This document shows, piece by piece, positions 46,814 to 57,604 of a DNA stretch of 64,000 nt. Position 1 is the stretch's first letter. The number at the start of each line of letters is the position of its first letter. The notes under the pieces were generated by a model. That model made no database searches. It worked only from the letters and a program-made list of their open reading frames with translations, and was not told the origin of the DNA. The DNA lies in the NCBI GenBank assembly GCA_029204045.2, contig CM055063.1:29560810-29624809 (forward strand), written 5' to 3'. The position numbers and the translations under genes were made by a program. Source of the stretch: Tillandsia leiboldiana. Taxonomy: Eukaryota > Streptophyta > Magnoliopsida > Poales > Bromeliaceae.

Positions 46814-48075
46814 TGTCGCGTTATGTATAATATGGATCTAAATAGGGGAAAAAACACCTAGAGGGGGGTGAATAGGTGTAAACGTTTAAACACTCAAAAA
46901 TCGTTCCGCAATAAAACCAAATGCGGAAATAAAAAATAACACGCAAGATTTTTATGTGGAAAACTCCAAACCGGAGTAAAAAACTACGGGACCGATAACA
47001 CGGTGAAATCCACTAGAATTATAACACGTACAAAGGTGATATACCGTACTCACAGAAGACTCAACCTTTTTCCATACGCTCCTAGTTGATCTTCTCCGCT
47101 CGCTCCGCAACGCTTCTCGAATCCACGATCTGCGTCCAACGCCGAATCCACGACGTCTGACCGAATCCACGGTCTTCACCCAGTAGCACGTCTCGTATCC
47201 ACGAATGTACCTCGCTCCGAATCCACGAGAGCGGTAGCACCTTGAATCCACAAGGCCACGCGAGTCCAAGCGCCGATTTTGGGGAAATCGTTGTTTTTTG
47301 GGTGGTGATAATCCGCCGAATACTTAGATTAGAAATAGATCGGAAATACCATCTAAGTATTCATTGATTTGATTCTACTCAAAATCTGAGTAAGAAACCC
47401 TAGAATCAAATCAATCAATATAGATGAAGAAATATATGATTAAATCTATTGATTTCCTTTCTTCTCTATAGGTGGATTTATATGGTCGTCTTTTGTTTTA
47501 TTCGGCTTTTTACGGCTTATGCGGCTTACCCTAAAAAAAGAATTATAGGGTTTATTTATAGGTTAGAAACCGTTGGAAGAGGATAAGAATCAAAAACTAA
47601 CCTTTTCTGAAATTTTACAGGACGACGATCCGGATCGGATTTACGGCGATCCGGATTGTCGTAACGAAATAGACACTTTCCAGAAAACAAAGGTTCAGGA
47701 TCCGGATTGAAATGCCTGATCCGGATCGTTCATACATTTTAGCAAAAACCAATGTTCGGGATCCGGATCAAAAATGGCTTGGATCCGGATTGGATTTGCG
47801 TATGAATCAACACCCTTCGGGATCCGGATTGCTGTGTCTGATCCGGATCCTGAACATGTCCCATGTCCAGTTTTTGATTTTTATGCAATTAAAAATTCAT
47901 CCAAGTGTTTCTACACTATAAGAAGTATTCGGATCACCAAAAATAATTAGTTAAACATACCTGATCATTTTGAATTCTTCTTTCTTGAGATTGAGTTATA
48001 TGATCCAAACTTCTTCATCTTCAATCTTCAAGACTCAATACTTTCACGAAATGCGCCAAAACAAATTCCTTAACA
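46814..48075 (-). repeat. Copia-C 5' LTR (1262 bp)
   Basis: Reverse of the copia-A LTR. It carries the TGGATT-loop hairpins (47105-47262, six clear copies), a TATA box (47553-47560) and about eight GATCCGGATC-type palindromes (47625-47855). It ends with the complement of TGTTAAGGAATTTG at 48075. Confidence 0.88.
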
Positions 48076-48945
48076 ATCAGCGGCAAGGCAGGTGCTACCG
48101 TTGTGGGCAGATAGGGCACAGATCATTGTCTTGTCCTAGAGCGGGGTCAGCGGTGGCATCGACAGCTTCGGCTCCTCCTCCGCCCTTCCAAACTGGCGGA
48201 GCTTCGACAGGTATTGGCCAGATGGTTAGGGCCACTTCTTCGCGGCAGTCCGACAGGCGACCACCCCCGAGCGGGAGAGGCTATGTCGCCCAGGATGAGG
48301 ATTCGGGGGCAGCTAGCCACGTGGTGGCAGGTACTAATCTTATCTCCCCTACTTGCACTTGAGCTTTATTTGTTACCGGAGCATCGCATGCATTTCTTCA
48401 GTAGGGCATTGGCATTGTTGTATGGGCTAGAGATAGGACCCTTAGCTTGTGCTCGTGAGGTTCAGATACCTGATCACGTGTTGCACGTGGATGAGTGTTG
48501 TTGGTCCTGCCCCGTGCAGTTAGGGCCCTGGATTTTGTCTGCTGATCTTTTGGCCCTTCGTCAGCTCTGGGTTTTCGATGTAGTGTTGGGTACGGATTGG
48601 TGGACTCAGTATTATGCTGCCATCGATTGTAGAGAGAGGTCTGTGACCCTTCGTGAGCCGGGTCAGCAGGAGCTTGTTTTAGAGGCTGTCAGAGTACTCT
48701 GTTTGCGGCGACGATCTCTTTAGCTAGAGCACGACAGATGATGAGCCATGGTTGTGTCGCTTTCTTAGCTACCGTTGTAGAGGTGCCTACGGCGATGCCT
48801 GGGCTCGAGGACATTCCTGTCATCCGAGAGGATCCAGATGTGTTCCCAGTCCGGCCCAGGGCTGTTGGGACCTTGGATTTGGTCATTGAGATGTTAGTCC
48901 TACTTTGGTCCCCAGATGTTGACATGAGATTGGCATCAAGTTAGT
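48076..48945 (+). pseudogene. G4 gag zinc knuckle and protease relic
   Basis: The reading begins in QGRCYRCGQIGHRSLSC, a perfect CX2CX4HX4C zinc knuckle, followed by a low-complexity linker. In another frame a protease relic follows: VFDVVLGTDWWTQYYAAIDC is the conserved segment just after the active site of gypsy protease. The active-site motif itself has decayed. A third frame gives MPGLEDIPVIREDPDVFP, the conserved linker before RT. The sequence then jumps to non-coding DNA, so RT, RNase H and integrase are deleted. Confidence 0.78.
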
Positions 48946-50387
48946 GATCGACGTTGTTTTGGAAACCGCGCTGACTGTGACAGCATTCCTTGAAGTTTGA
49001 ATTGTGAGACAGAGAGCTGATAGCGCAGTTGCGGGATCTGATGGTTCGAACGGGTCCAAGTGACCCAGAGCCACGTCGTGGGTATAGGACTGTGAGGATC
49101 TGAGACCCTGATGCTTGAGTTTGATGCCACACCGTTGATACACGGTGGTGATGCCACACCGTTGATACACGGTGGTGATGCCACACCGTTGATACACGGT
49201 GGTGATGCCACGCCGTGGGTGCACGGCAGTGAGGCCACGTTGTGGGTACACAATGGTGAGAGTTCTAGGGTGGTTCGAACACGGACATATGTGGATTGTG
49301 CTTGGGCAGATGCCTTCGATTGATTGATGGCATTATTGAACCTTACAGACGAGGGCTGTGCCTTGATAGTGATCAGGAACCTGCAAGGGCAATTTAAGCT
49401 GTTAGCGAGGTCATGTGGATTGACTAATGCTCTACCGACTTTAGGAACTGTGCTTTTCCCAGCTGTGTTTGGACGGGTTGGTGGTATAACCCGTCGTGGG
49501 TATTTGGATTATCTCTGAAGCGACGTGAAGCATGAAGGGCACTGGAGGATAGTGCTACGACTTCTATGAGGGAAGAAGTTGTTTGCCAAGTTGAGAGAGT
49601 TTGCTTTCTGACTTCGGAAGGTTTTGTTCATGGCCTATTAGCGACGGAGATAAAGCTGGGGAGGATAACAGCTTTGATGTAGATGTTGCCAGCCATAGAG
49701 AGAAAATTGAGTTATTCTTGAATCCTCGAACCTAAAGTACTCGGATACTCAGGAAGTTTGGGTTGAGGTAACGCCGGGGGATATAACTCTCAAGGATGTA
49801 TGATTGCTTATCCCGGCAAGGACATTAGGTTCAATTACGCCTTGGTTAGGCGAGCAGTGTAACCTTGGAATTTGAGAGTCAGAAATTGAAGGAAGGTTCC
49901 CGAGATTGAAAGTCTTCCCCTATCAAGGGATGTGAAGGATATATGGTGGGACTGGAGTTTTAGTTGCTAAGGAGCAACAGAGGGGTTTTGCCATTAGGAG
50001 GCTTAGACCTTGGTTTTAGGAGATCTTGATTTGTGGAACCCCCCCAGCCGCAGGGTTATTTATAGAATTGAGTGCATGCGAGGTGTTGGTCCGCGAGTAT
50101 TGATCCGGCTGGAAGAAGTCTATTTGAACCTCGCATATGTTGTATTTCTTTTCCTTGGAGTTGGACGAGGATTCAGTTATCAGGTTCGACCGATGCAATT
50201 CTTGCTGGTGAGACAGAAGAATTTCGCAGTCGGGTCATACCTTGGTGAAGGTGCAGTGGAGCCATCTTGATGAGAGGAAGGCCACTTGAGAGCCTGGGAT
50301 AAATTGAGGATCTCCTACCCCATTTGATTAAACCCCCCCCCCTCCTGAGTTATGGATTTATTCGGGTTTCGAGGCGAAACCCTTTTA
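48946..50387 (+). other. G4 interior, non-coding
   Basis: Aligns with the reversed G1 and G3 interiors. It contains the 27-bp hairpin repeat (49123-49257) and ends at the polypurine tract. No gene is seen. Confidence 0.65.
49123..49257 (+). repeat. 27-bp repeat, five units, each a hairpin
   Basis: Five units start GATGCCAC or GAGGCCAC at 49123, 49150, 49177, 49204 and 49231. Each folds into a short hairpin, but the stems differ: ACCGT/ACGGT in the first three, GCCGTG/CACGGC in the fourth, TTGTG/CACAA in the fifth. Confidence 0.85.
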
Positions 50388-50399
50388 AGGAAGGGAGAG
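50388..50399 (+). other. G4 polypurine tract
   Basis: AGGAAGGGAGAG lies directly before the LTR start TGTAGAATACC. Confidence 0.78.
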
Positions 50400-51042
50400 T
50401 GTAGAATACCGGAATTTCGGATGGCGCACCGACGTCGCAAGATGGCGTGAGGGGGAGGAATTGCCCTGGATGTGTCCCATATTTGTTTACAGATGAGTTC
50501 GGATTGATTTGGATCTACGCGGAAGCCCCAGCTTGATTCGGAATTTTTTGGGGTATTGTGCGCGAAAGAGGACTGGTTTGGGAAGCACCGACTCCACCGT
50601 GGAGTGCAGAAAAATTGGGAAACACTTGGAACAGGTGTATTTTATGTTTACAGCGGAGTTCGGGAGGTTCCGGACTGACGCGAAGGACCCGAGGGCAAAC
50701 AGTGAGTTGGAACTGGCAGATTTGAAGCCGGTTTTTGGATTGAGCACACTGACTCCACGGTTGAGCTTTTTGAGGAGAAAAAGCTGTGGGCATGTGTATT
50801 TTCAGATTACAGCAGAGTTCGGGAGGTTCCGAACTGCGGCGGAAGGCCCGAAGCAAAAAAGTGAGTTATCGTTGGCACTTTGGATTATTTTATTCTTTTA
50901 ATTAATTATGTAGGTTTGAGTGTTGCCTTTCTTTTAGTGTGCTGTGAGGTGGGGTGTTGGCAGGGAGGAGTTGTGGAGACTTAATTAAGGATGGGGGGTT
51001 AGGTGAGTTTAATTAATTCCTTTTGCTTTATTAAGCTACTCC
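50400..51042 (+). repeat. G4 3' LTR, left part
   Basis: Matches the start of the family-1 LTR, including the repeated GAGTTCGGGAGGTTCCG stretches. The last five bases (ACTCC) are the left copy of the target duplication of the composite insertion. Confidence 0.85.
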
Positions 51043-51366
51043 TGTGGTGACCCTGATCCCCGTGTAGCTTCTCCCATGAACCGTGGTGTAGAACACCTAG
51101 TGTTGGTGTATCTGGTCCATAGTGCATCAAAGGGATGCCACAGATGGACCCTGTGTGATATCCACAGCTGGATTGGCCTTCGGCTGCATTTGCTGAATTT
51201 TTGAAATGGTTTTGGGCCAAACAGAGGTTGGATTTGGATTCAGCGCGGAAAAACGCTTGAAAACGGCTATTTGCTTGTTGAATTCTGAGTCCGGATGCCG
51301 AAAAACGGACTCCCGGAAGTTTTCGCCGAATTTCGGTGCATGGGAGGGGCCGTGGACCACCGGCTG

Positions 51367-51926
51367 CCACGTGGCGGCTTGTGGTTGGGCCGGTCCGCAG
51401 CGCTCGGTCCACAGAGGGGCGCGGCTGGGTGCACGGACCCGGCGCATGACACGTGGCGCCGCCTGATTGGCGGGCTCGTGATGCGCGGTCTACTGGGTGG
51501 CGCGGCGGTGCATGGACCAAGGCGGGTGGACACGTGGCAGTCCCCGATTGGTCGGTGCACGCGGCGCAGTCCACGGAACCCGAAGTAGGGTGCGTGGACC
51601 GGGTGCAGGGGACACGTGTCGGCGTGCTACTCGCGGGCTCACGAGGCGCAGCGCACGGGGTCGCGGGCGTCCGCCTCGGGGCGCGTGCGTGGCAGGCGGT
51701 CAGGCGGCGCCTGCCCGCACGTGTGACCGCGACAGTGGCAGGGACGCATGTCGCCCTGCCACTGGCGGGCGCCACCTACCCGTTTGACCGGGTAGGTGCC
51801 ACGCGGCGGCACCACACGTGCCCCGCACAGCTGTTTGCTGTGCGGGACACGTGTCGGTCACCGGGAGTGCCACGTGGCCACTCCCGGCGCGCCCCGCACA
51901 GCTGTTTGCTGTGCGGGTGACGTGGC
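51367..51926 (+). promoter_or_regulatory. Cluster of ACGTG (G-box/ABRE-type) motifs in U3
   Basis: CACGTG occurs near 51368, 51450, 51530, 51613, 51718, 51815, 51848 and 51871, plus TGACGTGG at 51918. Several are in the full context GACACGTGGC or GACACGTGTC. Such motifs bind plant bZIP and bHLH factors in abscisic-acid and light responses. They end about 125 bp before the TATA box. Confidence 0.65.
51733..51917 (+). repeat. Five consecutive hairpins in family-2 U3
   Basis: Perfect stems: 11 bp (51733-51764), 10 bp with loop TTTGAC (51773-51798), 10 bp with loop TGTTT (51822-51846), 9 bp around a central CCACGTGG (51861-51887), and a second copy of the third (51893-51917). Confidence 0.85.
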
Positions 51927-52050
51927 CGCACCAGGAATTTCCGGGCGGCTACAGTAAATGGGCCTTGCGCCCGGATTCGGGCGCCCGAAAGTTCGGGTGC
52001 GCCCGAATCTTGAGACTTAATGGGAATTTCCCCATTTGTTTTCTGCGGCC

Positions 52051-52058
52051 TATTTAAA
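52051..52058 (+). promoter_or_regulatory. TATA box of the family-2 LTR
   Basis: TATTTAAA about 1 kb into the LTR. An inverted repeat of GATTCGGGCG lies about 40 bp upstream (51975-52010), as in the G2 and G7 LTRs. Confidence 0.55.
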
Positions 52059-54343
52059 GCCCGAGCCACGTTCTTTTGCATCTTTTTGGCATTTCTGAGC
52101 TTCAAACCGAGGAGAGTCCTCCACCAAAGTTGATCCTCACACTGTGAACCTTCCATCTGCAGAGTTTGGGGATTTTTGGGAGCACGCTTTTCGAGATTCT
52201 CATTTTCTTGGCGCGGCGCGACGCTCTTTCTTCGGTGTTTCTTCCGTCGCTCTTCGGTGCACGGGCTCCCCCGACCTACTCCGACCATATTTTCGAGCGA
52301 TTCCTTCGCTGCTGGATCTGCGACAGGTGAGGCTACATTTTTGGTTTCTTCCACATTTTCTGGTTGTGCATTTTCAAGGAGTTTTCTCGTGCTCACTGGG
52401 ACCCTTTTTGCTGTGAGATTTTGGTGAGGGCAACACCTTCTTTTGAGGAGATCTCCGCGCACGAGTCTCGGTTCAGGACGTGCTTGTAGACTTTTTTCAT
52501 CTACTCGACGCGAGGATCATCGTGGTATTTTTCTTGTTATTTTTGGAGACCTTCCGGAAGGTATACACTTTTCCTTTTATCTGTACAAGAGTTTACAGTT
52601 GAATGGTTTTGGGATTGTGCGCACCGATACTGTGGAATTTGTAACTTGGCCTACGGTGCTCGGAATTGGGCATGCAGGTACTTTTTTCGAAGCTATCGGC
52701 ACGAGGATCGCGGGGATATTTTATTTGGAATTTTTCGAGCACATTCAACAGGTGGAATAATCATATCTTTGCGGCTAAAATTTTAGTGTTGTATTTCTTG
52801 GCAGATTTTGGAATTAAAGTTTAACTGTAGCCTTATATTGTACCCAGGAGGGATTGTGGACTGTGCGGGACCTGTTGGACATAGAGTGGTTATTTTCCTG
52901 GTTTTCTCAGCTGTACGACCCCGGACAGTTAGCATTTTCAGGTGGGTGGCTTTGCTTTCAGGATCTATGGACTGTGCTCTAATTCTATGGATATAGAATC
53001 ATGCATGATAGGGATTGGACTTTGGCAGCATGCTAGAGTGTAGGAATTGTTGTTCCTACTTTTATCTGTCGATCTTGTGATCTCTTGCTTCCTTCTATCA
53101 TGTTAAATATTTGTTATCTTGGAACCTGACCTAGCACCCCCGTCATATGTTGCATGTGTAACCAGACCAGTAGAAAACCCTCACTTGGGCTAGGGTTATT
53201 TATGTTTAGACATCCACACTTTATGCTTCATTCCTGGACTTAGTGTTATCCTCGCCCGGGTAGTGGGCCGAGCGGTCGGGACTTCTTTTTAGTGTGGGAT
53301 GCATTTACACTCGTGCTTGGGAGCAGAGTGGAGTCTGGTAGATGTAGTGGATCGCTTGTCTGTACCGGGAACCGTTGGGGTAGACGGTGGTCCCGAGAGG
53401 TCTTGTTTTCCCCTGGGTGGGTTGTCGCCACTGTGTTAGTGGCAGTAGTTTACTAGTGATAGCCGGACCTAGAACCCTGAACCCTTTTTGACTTACACAT
53501 GATTTTAGTCTACCAATGTTTTCTTCCAAGCATCGAAGGGCCGCTGGAGTCTGTTCTTGTTTGATTGGACAAAGGCATCAGCCCTTCGGGGCTTGGGTAA
53601 AACACTTATTTTTCTAACTGTTTTTCTAAAAAGAACTAAAATCATTAAATATGGACTTCTTCTTTATCAAAATGCTTTTCAATAACAAATGTCACCTTTT
53701 CTTGTAAATCTCCCCACTCGAAAGGATTCGAGTGATCCGGGTTCTAGGGGCCGTTCCTTTGTCGGGACGAAAGCCACGGGGGCCGAGCCTGGAACCTGTT
53801 CTTGTTTGATAGGGTTGTAGGTGTAGGTCTCCCGGGACTTTCGGGCCCTGTTGGTGTCTTCTGCGTGTAGTACCGAGTTTGCTGCTTTCCCGAACTATAA
53901 GGGGATCGGGAACTTCGATAGGCGGAGCCTAGAGTCTGTTCTTGTTTGATATGGTTCTTAGCACCGGTCTATCGGGTTTCCGAACCCTTATGGTGTCGGT
54001 CTTTCCTGTGCGTTTAGTGTTCTGTTGTGGGAGCCGTCTGGTGGACGGTAGTCCTGGCTGTGGAGTATCTCCATCCAGTGTGATGTGCTGTGAGCTGTTG
54101 GTGAGGCTTGTGTCTCGTGTTTCGTGAGAGCTGATCAGCTGTGTCGTCGAGAGTGCTCCGACTGTTGTGCGAGATGTTTGAGGATTGAGTCTTTCCGTTC
54201 AGTGCGTGAGCGTGGATTTTGACTATAGCCTGTAGTGCCACCTTGAGCTCGACAGAGTGCGCGGATACCCTTGTCCTCGTTGGGGTCGCTCCCCTCGAGT
54301 GCCACGTCCGGGGTGGGTCTGCACATTGGTGTCGCGACTTGTC

Positions 54344-54463
54344 GACGCCGTCCCTCTGACTGTGCCAGTTAGTGGCAGTTACGGACGCCGTCCCTCTGAC
54401 TGTGCCAGTTAGTGGCAGTTACGGACACAGTCCCTCTGGCTGTGCTAGTTAGTGGCAGCTACG
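54344..54463 (+). repeat. 40-bp tandem triplication in the LTR
   Basis: Three units of GACGCCGTCCCTCTGACTGT plus 20 further bases, starting at 54344, 54384 and 54424. The G2 LTRs have one unit at this place (22330-22360 and about 28700-28740, reversed). Confidence 0.85.
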
Positions 54464-55180
54464 GACATACCTACGTTAGACCCGTCCTGTTGAGGATGTG
54501 CGGCAGTAGGTAGGCGCAGGTTTGACTGGACCCTATGCGGCAGTCAGTGTAGATTGGGTGACTGTACTTTGGGAGTTAGTAGATGCATCATGTTTCCATC
54601 TGTTCCACTTTTTGAGCATCTAGATAGAGGCATAGTAGTTGTAGAGTTACTTTTCTAGCCCTTTTATTTCAGTATTATATTGTTACTTTATGCCTCTAGT
54701 AGACTTAGTGGGCAGACCGTCGGGCTTGTTGGCGGCACCCACTGAGAACTACTTAGGACGTAGTTCTCACACCCGTCGTGGTGTCTTTTCCCACAGGGTC
54801 TTCTACTCCTGCTCCTGCTGCTCCTGTTGCTGCTTCTTCTGATCGAGGTAAGGGAGTCGCGAGATAGTTCCCTACCAGTCATCGTCCTGAGAGTAGATGT
54901 ACCCCTTACTTTTGTGTGTTCATGTTGAGAGACTTTGTAGTGAGGTATAGAGTTGTACTTTTATTTTACTTCTTGAGAGACTTATGTACTTTTGGTGAGG
55001 GCTTTGTGTTGTATATATTTTCTCTTTTCTAGCAGTTTTCTTTCATCTCTGATATCTGTATAGTATAGTTGATCTTTTGCAGGTTAGTCGCTTCGTCTAT
55101 ACGGGGCTTCCCGTATGGGCGGCGGATCTGTTGGCGAGCCCGGGTCGCAGTTTCGACGTCGGGGCGTGACAGATTAGGAA

Positions 55181-55756
55181 TGTGACACCCCCGGAATTTG
55201 AAATAGTCCTATATATAAATGATATAATAGGACTAAAACTCTTAACTCGGCTATAGCATTTTGGATGGTAGCAAGATCCAAGAGGTTATGAGAGTTAAGC
55301 GTGCTAGAGCTAGAGTAGTTCTAGGATGGGTGACCCCCTGGGAAGTGGGGCGTCACAGTTGGTATCAGAGACAATCACCAGCCGGAAATGTAAGATGAGT
55401 CTCGGCTGAGTCAGGGTTATATAGCGGGTAGAGTGTGGCTCCCCGGCTAATGACCGTTGTAGGTGGAGTGCAGCTCCCTACAAGGTCGGCTAAGGCTAGC
55501 GAGACGAGTCTCACATCGCCTGGTACTAGTGAGTGTGCTTGAGCCTGACGTGGACGTCAAGGCTTAAAGGGGGGAGAAATGTGACACCCCCGGAATTTGA
55601 AATAGTCCTATATATAAATGATATAATAGGACTAAAACTCATAACTTGGCTATAGCATTTTGGATGGTAGCAAGATCCAAGAGGTTATAAGAGTTAAGCG
55701 TGCTAGAGCTAGAGTAGTTCTAGGATGGGTGAACCCCTGGGAAGTGGGGCGTCACA
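55181..55756 (+). mobile_element. Cassandra TRIM retrotransposon
   Basis: Two 177-bp LTRs (55181-55357 and 55580-55756) differ at only a few positions and have TG...CA ends. A Met-tRNA primer site (TGGTATCAGAG, 55360-55370) follows the first LTR and a polypurine tract (AAAGGGGGGAGAAA, 55566-55579) precedes the second. The interior is about 220 bp and non-coding. Each LTR contains the 3' half of plant 5S rRNA, the hallmark of Cassandra elements. Cassandra makes no protein and uses enzymes of other elements. Confidence 0.9.
55278..55347 (+). promoter_or_regulatory. 5S rRNA-derived segment with pol III control boxes (Cassandra LTR 1)
   Basis: AGTTAAGCGTGCT (A box, about 55293) and GGATGGGTGACC (C box, about 55324), followed by CCTGGGAAG, match plant 5S rRNA. 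The flanks and the 5' half of 5S rRNA differ, so this is not a ribosomal gene. The second LTR carries the same segment at about 55677-55746, with GTGAACC in place of GTGACCC. Confidence 0.85.
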
Positions 55757-57220
55757 ACTCCCCTTTAAAAAGGCTCCACCTCACCACCTTCTTCCCCAAG
55801 GTGACAGCACTGTTGGCGTTGGTGTGTAGCAGAGGAAAGAGAGGGAAGGAAAGGAGGAAGAAGAAGAGAAAAAAGAGTGTGGGGTTCTTGAGATTTTATT
55901 CTCCGCAGCGAGGGCGTGGAGTCAAGCGAGGGCGTGACGAGCCTCGTCGAGGTTGGTTTTATTTTATTATTATTTTGCGAGCTTTGGTTTTCTCTTCCCT
56001 TCTCTTTTTACTGTTGTGAGCCAGCGGACTTGTCGTCCGTGGGTGGTGGAGCCGCGTGGGCCGCGCGCGCGCAAGTGGCGGCGCGCGGCTAGGGAGCGGG
56101 CCGCTGCGCGGGCGCGCATGAGCGCCGCGCGCAGCAGGCGCCTGCTGCCGTTAAGGTGCAGCAGGGCGCAGGGCCGCCAGCTGCGGGTGTTCTGGGCGCC
56201 GCGCCAGGGCAGGAGCGCGCGCAGCGCCGCGGCACCCGTGCAGGTTGCGCGAGCGGCCCTGCGGACTGCGCGCTGGGCGCGCAGCGCCGCTGGCGCGCGC
56301 AGCGGCATTGCGGTGTGCGCGCGGTGCCGCGGGCCCCACGCGGCCCTGCAGGGCACCGCGCGGGCGGCCCCTGTGCCGTGGGCCCCGCGCGGCACTGCAG
56401 GGCGCCGCGCGGGCAGCCCCTATGCCGCTGGCCGCGCGCTGCAGGCCCCGCGCTAGGTGCGTGGCACTGCAGGGCGCCGCGCGGGCGGCCTTTGTGCCGC
56501 CGGGCTGAGTTCTTTGAGCCGTGCGGCCGCACCCCGCGCCTTTGCCGTGCGCGATGCGGCTCGGCGACGCGCCGCGGCGTGTGCGCGATGGATTTTCCGC
56601 GCAACGCGCGGCGTTTTTTCGTCGACGGATGGGTTTCTTTCGCCTTGTGAGTGCAGTTTTTGGCCGCGTGATATTTGATCCCGATTTATCTCACTCTATC
56701 GCAGTTGTGGCATAGTGTTAGCTTTCTACGTGGCCGGTGGCGCGTGTTTTGCCGCGTGGAGCTGCGAGATCGCATCGGGACCTCCGTTTGGCGCACGGTT
56801 TTGCGGATTTATCACAGGTGGGTTGGTTTCCTCCAGAAAATTACGGAATGCCCTTATCGCTTCCGAATGCAAAGGTATCGTGTCGATTTGCTATCTTTTT
56901 AAATCGGATAACTGCTGGACAGTCGTGGTAAGTCGTGGGAATCCCGGGCCACTTCTATATTTACGCAAAGCCCTTAAATTTCGTTTTCTTTAGTATGTGC
57001 TACATCGGGGCTTGCCGAGGGCACGGGATTTTTGCGGGGTTTTATCTGATAATAGTCGAGGGTTGTTGTTCCGACTTGGACTTGAGTGTTAGTAGCGCCA
57101 CTGGAGTATACGAGTTTTCCGATCAGGTTGATCGTGGGAGTTAGCCTGCATGCACTTTTGATAGGACACGTTCTATACTCGATGGGTATTCGCTCCGGAC
57201 GCATAGTTGTATTTTGATTG

Positions 57221-57604
57221 CCCCTGGCCGAGTTACCAGGTGGGCACATGCCCTGACCGAGTTACCAGGAGGATACTTTCCACTGGCCGAGCTACCAGAT
57301 GGATACATATCCCTGGCCGAGTTTCCAGGAGGATACTTTCCACTGGCCGAGCTACCAGATGGATATATTGCCCCTGGCCGAGTTACCAGGTGGGCACTTT
57401 TCCCTGGCCGAGTTACCAGGAGGATACTTTCCTCTGGCCGAGTTACCAGATGGATGCCCTAGCCGAGTTACCAGGTGGATACATGCCTCTGGCCGAGCTA
57501 CCAGATGGATACATACCCCTGGCCGAGTTACCAGGTGGGTACATACCCCTGGCTGAGTTACCAGGTGGGTACATGTCATGGCCGAGTTACCAGGTGGTTA
57601 CTTT
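57221..57604 (+). repeat. About 30-bp minisatellite, 13 units
   Basis: Thirteen units built on CTGGCCGAGTTACCAG, 26-32 bp each. G1 and G3 LTRs have only one such unit (for example the complement near 5070-5090 and 40300-40325), so the array expanded in this copy. It is open in all three frames, which is a repeat effect. Confidence 0.88.

Larger units (their letters stand above)
43319..48075 (-). mobile_element. Copia-C 5' part (LTR, gag, protease, integrase)
   Basis: Minus-strand Sirevirus-like element of the same family as copia-A: 5' LTR 46814-48075, primer site, gag from 46780, protease, integrase. Pol then stops at the G3 target duplication (43319-43323) and resumes at 32658. Pieces continue to 16495. 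It is inserted in gypsy G4; ATCAG (48076-48080) is the expected right target duplication. Confidence 0.88.
51043..55171 (+). repeat. Family-2 gypsy LTR (4129 bp) in the composite
   Basis: Same family as the G2 LTRs, in the opposite orientation, with TG...CA ends. U3 has eight CACGTG motifs and five hairpins (51733-51917); the TATA box is at 52051. A 40-bp unit is present three times at 54344-54463, where G2 has one copy. Confidence 0.88.
51043..55756 (+). mobile_element. Composite insertion: family-2 gypsy LTR joined to Cassandra
   Basis: The left end is the exact start of a family-2 LTR (TGTGGTGACCC), the right end is the exact end of a Cassandra LTR (GGGGCGTCACA), and both sides carry ACTCC (51038-51042, 55757-55761). 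Between the parts are GATTAGG, the first bases of a family-2 interior, and AA. The outer flanks are continuous family-1 LTR. The two parts seem to have been integrated as one molecule. Confidence 0.75.

Noticed and set aside
49123..49257. CRISPR-like array (regular 27-bp and 22-bp repeats)
   Set aside because: Units are contiguous without unique spacers, lie inside a eukaryotic retrotransposon, and have no associated genes.
55278..55347. A 5S rRNA gene
   Set aside because: Only the 3' half of 5S rRNA is matched, it occurs in both terminal repeats, and the flanks are LTR sequence with primer site and polypurine tract. This is Cassandra.
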